A stretch of 10,102 bases of DNA, taken from contig JAFLDC010000063.1 in NCBI GenBank assembly GCA_017302775.1, positions 1 through 10,102 on the forward strand, in the 5' to 3' direction. Made by a program: the position numbers and the translations under genes. This document shows positions 6,869 to 10,102 of this stretch, piece after piece (within the stretch, counting starts at the first letter, position 1; every line of letters begins with the position of its first letter). The notes below the pieces were generated by a model that saw only the letters and a list, made by a program, of their open reading frames with translations, searched no databases and was not told the origin of the DNA. The DNA comes from Sphingomonadales bacterium. GTDB lineage: Bacteria > Pseudomonadota > Alphaproteobacteria > Sphingomonadales > Sphingomonadaceae.

Positions 6869-7408
6869 ATGCCCTATGTCCCCCCGCCCGATCTTGCCGC
6901 GCTAAGCCCTGCCGAGATTGCGGATCTTGCCGCACAGCGCAAGCTGCCCCCGGTCGAGCAGTGGGACCCGCAGGCCAGCGGTGATAGCCTGATGGAGATC
7001 AAGGCCGATGGCCGCTGGTTTCACGACGGCGGGGAAATCCGGCGTCCGGCCATGATTCGCGCGTTTTCCGGTTTGCTGCGCCGTGACGACGACGGTCGCC
7101 ACTGGCTGGTTACTCCGCACGAAAAGCAAGCGATCGAGGTGGAAGATGCCGCCTTCATCGCAACGGACGTGGCAAGCCGCGATGGTGCATTGGCATTCCG
7201 TCTGAACACGGACGAGGTAATTGTAGCCGGACCGGATCACCCCCTCAGCGTCAGCGGCGATGCGGAATGCCCGGCAGTCTATATCGCCGTCCGTCATGGC
7301 ACCGCAGCACGGATCAACCGTAGTACCTGGTTGCAACTGGTCGAACTGGCCTCACCCGAGCTGACCCTTTCCAGCAAGGGTATGACATTCTCACTGGTGC
7401 CGAGATGA
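6869..7408 (+). CDS. DUF1285 domain-containing protein
   Basis: The 179-residue protein shows the DUF1285 pattern: GDSLMEIKADGRWFHDGGEI (38-57), RRPAMIRAFSGLLRRDDDGRHWLVTPHEK (58-86) and IEVEDAAFIA (89-98), followed by a beta-rich C-terminal half. No signal peptide or membrane helix is present, so it is likely cytoplasmic. The family function is unknown; structures of related proteins have suggested ligand binding, but no activity is established to my knowledge. Its last four bases, ATGA, contain the start of the Nudix gene, implying coupled translation. The DUF1285–Nudix–CCA transferase order recurs in alphaproteobacteria as far as I recall, which hints at a role linked to nucleotide or coenzyme housekeeping. 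That link is inference. Confidence 0.88.
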   Translation: MPYVPPPDLAALSPAEIADLAAQRKLPPVEQWDPQASGDSLMEIKADGRWFHDGGEIRRPAMIRAFSGLLRRDDDGRHWLVTPHEKQAIEVEDAAFIATDVASRDGALAFRLNTDEVIVAGPDHPLSVSGDAECPAVYIAVRHGTAARINRSTWLQLVELASPELTLSSKGMTFSLVPR

Positions 7409-7986
7409 CCCTGGCCGACCGCGTCCGCCAGCTCCATGCCGCAGGCCATGCCGTGCCCATCGAAGGGCTGCATCAGGATCATCGTGACGTTCCGCGCAAC
7501 TTGCGCCCGGCAGCCGTGCTCGCCGCAATTACAGAGCGCGAGCGGCCCGGTTTTCTGCTGATCCACCGCCCTTCGAACATGCGATCGCATCCTGGGCAAG
7601 TGGCCTTCCCTGGGGGCGGAATCGATCCGGGGGAAACGCCGGTCGAGGCAGCCTTGCGCGAAGCGAACGAGGAACTGGGGATCGATCCGGCGAAAGTAAC
7701 GGTGATCGGCGCCAGCGATGTCTACCGCACCGGCACCGGCTATGCGGTAACCCCGGTGATCGCCGTGGTCCCGCCCGATATCGAGATCCGCCCCAACCCG
7801 ACCGAAGTGGCAAAGTGGTTCGAAGCGCCGGTCGATTTCGTATTCGATTCTGCCAATCACCAGCGGCAATCAGCGTTTTGGGGCGGGACTGAAAGAAGCT
7901 ACATCGAGATCATGTGGCAGGAACATCGGATCTGGGGCGTCACCGCAGCAATTATCGCCAATCTGGCGAGGCGGATTGCCTGGTGA
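7405..7986 (+). CDS. Nudix hydrolase, CoA pyrophosphatase type
   Basis: The 193-residue protein carries a complete Nudix box at residues 71-93 (Gly, five residues, Glu77, seven residues, REANEELGI). This binds the catalytic magnesium ions. Just upstream is NMRSHPGQVAFPGG (58-71), the signature that sets CoA pyrophosphatases apart; these split CoA or its oxidised forms into phosphopantetheine and 3',5'-ADP. The substrate is therefore predicted with fair, not full, certainty. The C-terminal part (WGVTAAIIANLARRI, 177-191) fits the family's helix. The protein is cytoplasmic with no signal peptide. It overlaps the DUF1285 gene by 4 bp (ATGA) and touches the CCA transferase start through GTGATG, so expression of the three is probably linked. 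Confidence 0.93.
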   Translation: MTLADRVRQLHAAGHAVPIEGLHQDHRDVPRNLRPAAVLAAITERERPGFLLIHRPSNMRSHPGQVAFPGGGIDPGETPVEAALREANEELGIDPAKVTVIGASDVYRTGTGYAVTPVIAVVPPDIEIRPNPTEVAKWFEAPVDFVFDSANHQRQSAFWGGTERSYIEIMWQEHRIWGVTAAIIANLARRIAW

Positions 7987-9170
7987 TGCGCTTGCCGGAC
8001 GCCGCCTGGGTGAAACGCGCCGACCTGGCCGTGCTGATCGGCGCGTTGGGGGCTGGCAACGCCCGCTACGTCGGCGGGGCAGTGCGCGATACACTGCTGG
8101 GACTGGCGGTGAAAGACATCGACATCGCCACCCCGCTCGAACCGGCAGAAGTGATGCGGCGGCTCAAAGCCCACGGCATCAGCGTAATCCCGACCGGGAT
8201 CGATCATGGCACCGTCACGGCCTTGCTGAAGGGCGGCCCGGTAGAGATCACCACGCTGCGCCACGACGTATCGACCGATGGCCGCCGTGCCACCGTGGCC
8301 TTTGCGCAAGACTGGCAAGACGACGCGGCGCGGCGTGATTTCACGATCAATGCGCTCTATGCCGATCCCAGCTCTGGCGAGGTGTTCGACTGGTTCGGCG
8401 GCTGGGACGATCTCCGCGCGCGCCGGATGCGCTTTATCGGCGATCCGCATGAGCGGATCCGCGAGGATCATTTGCGTATCCTGCGCTACTTCCGGTTTCA
8501 GGCCCGCTTCGGCTCGCTGCCGGCCGATCCCGCTGCCGAACAGGCCTGCGCCGAACTTGCCCAGACGCTCAAAGGTCTGTCGCGGGAACGGATCGGGATG
8601 GAGATGATGAACCTTCTGGGCTTACCCGATCCTGCGCCCACCGTGGCGCGGATGGCGGAGCTGGGCGTGTTGCAAGTGGTTTTGCCTGAGGCAGACCCGG
8701 CGGCGCTGACCGCGCTGGTGGCGCAGGAGCAGAGCCAGGCGGTCGAAGCCGATGCGTTGCGGCGGCTGGCGGCCTTGCTTCCCGCCGATCCCGTGCTGGC
8801 CGAACAGATCGCCAGCCGGTTTCGCCTGTCCGGCGCCCAGAAGAAACGGCTGATACAGGCGGCTGGGCGTGGTCAAAGCCCCCTGCCCGGTGAGGTAGGG
8901 GCCCGCGAAGCCCGCCCCCTCGCCTACCGTCTTGGGCGCGAGTCCGCTCTGGACCGACTGCTGTTGGCCGGAGCAAGCGTCGCACCCTTGGCCGACTGGG
9001 AGGTTCCCGTCTTTCCACTCAAGGGCGGCGAAGTGGTCGCCCGCGGGATCAAGGCCGGGCCAGAAGTGGCGCGGACGCTGCGCCGGATCGAAGAGCGTTG
9101 GATCGAGGCAGGCTTCGATGACGCGGTGATCCCATCCCTGCTCGATACCGAACTGGCAGAGCGGCAATGA
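7986..9170 (+). CDS. cca: CCA tRNA nucleotidyltransferase (class II, poly(A) polymerase family)
   Basis: This enzyme adds or repairs the 3'-CCA of tRNAs in the cytoplasm. The 394-residue product has the family motifs in order: YVGGAVRDTLLG (28-39), KDIDIAT (43-49) with the two metal-binding Asp residues, RRDFTINALYAD (117-128), and EDHLRILRYFRFQARFG (160-176), followed by the helical neck and body. The ending is shorter and more divergent, as usual in alphaproteobacteria. The frame is open back to 7914 inside the Nudix gene. I choose ATG 7986, but GTG 7983 is also plausible because GAGG (7968-7971) is 11 bases from it. Either start overlaps the Nudix stop by 1-4 bp. Its own stop overlaps the protease start (ATGA). 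A poly(A) polymerase role cannot be excluded, since class II enzymes are hard to separate by sequence. Confidence 0.92.
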   Translation: MRLPDAAWVKRADLAVLIGALGAGNARYVGGAVRDTLLGLAVKDIDIATPLEPAEVMRRLKAHGISVIPTGIDHGTVTALLKGGPVEITTLRHDVSTDGRRATVAFAQDWQDDAARRDFTINALYADPSSGEVFDWFGGWDDLRARRMRFIGDPHERIREDHLRILRYFRFQARFGSLPADPAAEQACAELAQTLKGLSRERIGMEMMNLLGLPDPAPTVARMAELGVLQVVLPEADPAALTALVAQEQSQAVEADALRRLAALLPADPVLAEQIASRFRLSGAQKKRLIQAAGRGQSPLPGEVGAREARPLAYRLGRESALDRLLLAGASVAPLADWEVPVFPLKGGEVVARGIKAGPEVARTLRRIEERWIEAGFDDAVIPSLLDTELAERQ

Positions 9171-9790
9171 ACGGCCTGGGAGAGCTGGCAAGCGTCGCAC
9201 CGCTGTTGTTCGTGGCGGTCGCCGGGATCGTATTGGCCGGGGCCGGATGGATGCTTGAAAATGAACGCCCGGCTCAGGCGATCTGGCTGCGCCGGACCGG
9301 ATATCTGGCTCTGGGTACGGTGCTGCTGCTGCAGATCGGACTACTGGCGCTGCAGGCGGAGCGGTCTGATGCGTCGATGGAACTGAACCAGCGCCCTTCC
9401 TTGCACGTCAGCGGCAGCGAAACCATTATACCCATGGCCAGCGATGGCCATTTCTGGGTTACGGCGCTGGTCAATGGCAAGCCGCTCGACTTTCTGATTG
9501 ATACGGGTGCGACTTACACCGGGATCGGCCGGACCACGGCGCGCAACCTTGGCATCACGCCCGATCCGCGCGAATTGCCGCTCGAACTGGAAACGGCCAA
9601 TGGCGTCATTACCGCCCGACTGGGTACAGTTGAAACCCTACGGTTCGGCAATATCGCGATCAGCGGACTGCAGGTGGCAGTGCCCGACCAGACCAGTGAC
9701 GATACCCAGGTGATCGGCATGAACCTGCTAAGCCAGCTTGGCAGCTGGCGGGTTGAGGGCGACAAGCTGATCCTGGTGCCGCAGCGTTAG
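9167..9790 (+). CDS. Membrane-anchored retropepsin-like aspartic protease (TIGR02281 type)
   Basis: The 207-residue protein has two hydrophobic helices at about residues 8-29 and 44-63, joined by a short charged loop. A soluble domain follows, with DFLIDTGATYTGI (108-120) containing the catalytic Asp112-Thr-Gly of clan AA proteases, and VIGMNLLSQLGSWRV (182-196) as the second conserved block. A single DTG motif implies a retropepsin-like dimer. The two-helix hairpin would place both the N-terminus and the catalytic domain on the same side of the inner membrane; which side is not clear from sequence. Substrate unknown. The start overlaps the CCA transferase stop as ATGA, and the stop overlaps that of the convergent parC (shared TTAG). 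Association with tRNA maturation is only positional. Confidence 0.88.
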   Translation: MNGLGELASVAPLLFVAVAGIVLAGAGWMLENERPAQAIWLRRTGYLALGTVLLLQIGLLALQAERSDASMELNQRPSLHVSGSETIIPMASDGHFWVTALVNGKPLDFLIDTGATYTGIGRTTARNLGITPDPRELPLELETANGVITARLGTVETLRFGNIAISGLQVAVPDQTSDDTQVIGMNLLSQLGSWRVEGDKLILVPQR

Positions 9791-10102
9791 AATTTGTTGT
9801 CGCGCGGGAAGCCGTTCGGCGGCATCCGCCCGGCCGCGCCGCGAGCGACCTTCCACAGCCGCATGTCAGGCTCGGTTCGGGTTCGGCCGCTATCGCCGCC
9901 CATCTTCCAGCTGAGCCCTTCATCCAGCCGAATCGTGGTGGCATCCGCCAGGCCGCCGTCGCGGTAGCGTTGCAGGGTAACCCCCTGCCCCTTCGCCAGC
10001 ACCGGCAGCTCCTCAAGACTGAAGATCACCAGCTTGCGATTATCACCCACCACCGCGACGTGATCGTGTTCAGCCGGAATTTCGCGGACCAAAGCCAGCT
10101 TG
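9787..10102 (-). CDS. parC: DNA topoisomerase IV subunit A, C-terminal end (partial)
   Basis: The minus-strand frame is open from the right edge of the window to TAA at 9787-9789, giving the last ~104 residues. The segments HDHVAVVGDNRKLVIF, KGQGVTLQRYRDGGLADA and GLSWKMGGDSGRTRTE, and the ending GAAGRMPPNGFPRDNKF, are characteristic of the extreme C-terminal domain of alphaproteobacterial ParC, the subunit that cuts DNA and helps unlink replicated chromosomes. GyrA ends differently, with its GyrA-box blades, so ParC is preferred. The N-terminal catalytic part lies outside the window. The stop codon overlaps that of the convergent aspartic protease gene, so there is no room for a terminator between them. 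Confidence 0.9.
   Translation of the reverse strand, partial: KLALVREIPAEHDHVAVVGDNRKLVIFSLEELPVLAKGQGVTLQRYRDGGLADATTIRLDEGLSWKMGGDSGRTRTEPDMRLWKVARGAAGRMPPNGFPRDNKF

Noticed and set aside
8889..8930. Imperfect palindromic G/C-rich stretch inside cca, possibly an inserted repeat
   Set aside because: The arms match only partly when aligned, the reading frame is intact, and this linker is variable in the family. No second copy was noticed in the window.

Overview
The window is about 10 kb of GC-rich, tightly packed chromosomal DNA. The solo adenine methyltransferase CcrM with its RAMA-type C-terminus, the DUF1285–Nudix–CCA-transferase cluster, the TIGR02281-type aspartic protease and the ParC tail all point to an alphaproteobacterium. 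Sphingomonadales (Erythrobacteraceae or Sphingomonadaceae-like) is the best guess from protein style. This is inference from remembered families, not a search. No mobile element, tRNA, rRNA or CRISPR was seen, and no gene-free stretch exceeds 300 bases.

Layout. Positions 1-1995 (+) hold the last 46 codons of a DUF2339 membrane protein, a DUF3999 lipoprotein and a small secreted hypothetical protein, joined by stop/start overlaps. Positions 1992-5180 (-) hold rnhB (RNase HII), then a 238-bp control region, then ccrM (GANTC methyltransferase) and folP (dihydropteroate synthase). Positions 5179-9790 (+) hold a PQQ-dependent sugar dehydrogenase-like protein, a GNAT acetyltransferase, a DUF1285 protein, a Nudix CoA pyrophosphatase, a CCA tRNA nucleotidyltransferase and a membrane-anchored retropepsin-like protease. 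The last four are 1-4 bp overlapping neighbours, or nearly so, and look translationally coupled. Positions 9787-10102 (-) hold the 3' end of parC.

The most striking feature is the control region upstream of ccrM (4307-4544). Ten GANTC sites, the recognition sequence of CcrM itself, lie within 162 bp (4343-4504). By eye only about nine occur in the other ~9.9 kb. Several are spaced 9-11 bp apart, close to one helical turn. The same region holds a near-consensus CtrA box, a perfect DnaA-box 9-mer, and a perfect 10-bp inverted repeat whose arms and loop each carry a GANTC. This looks like a methylation-sensing switch that would couple CcrM production to replication fork passage and to the CtrA and DnaA cell-cycle regulators.

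Other points of interest are the overlapping start codons of the divergent pair rnhB/sugar dehydrogenase (CATCATG at 5175-5181), with a possibly leaderless dehydrogenase mRNA, and two convergent gene pairs whose stop codons physically overlap (1992-1995 and 9787-9790).
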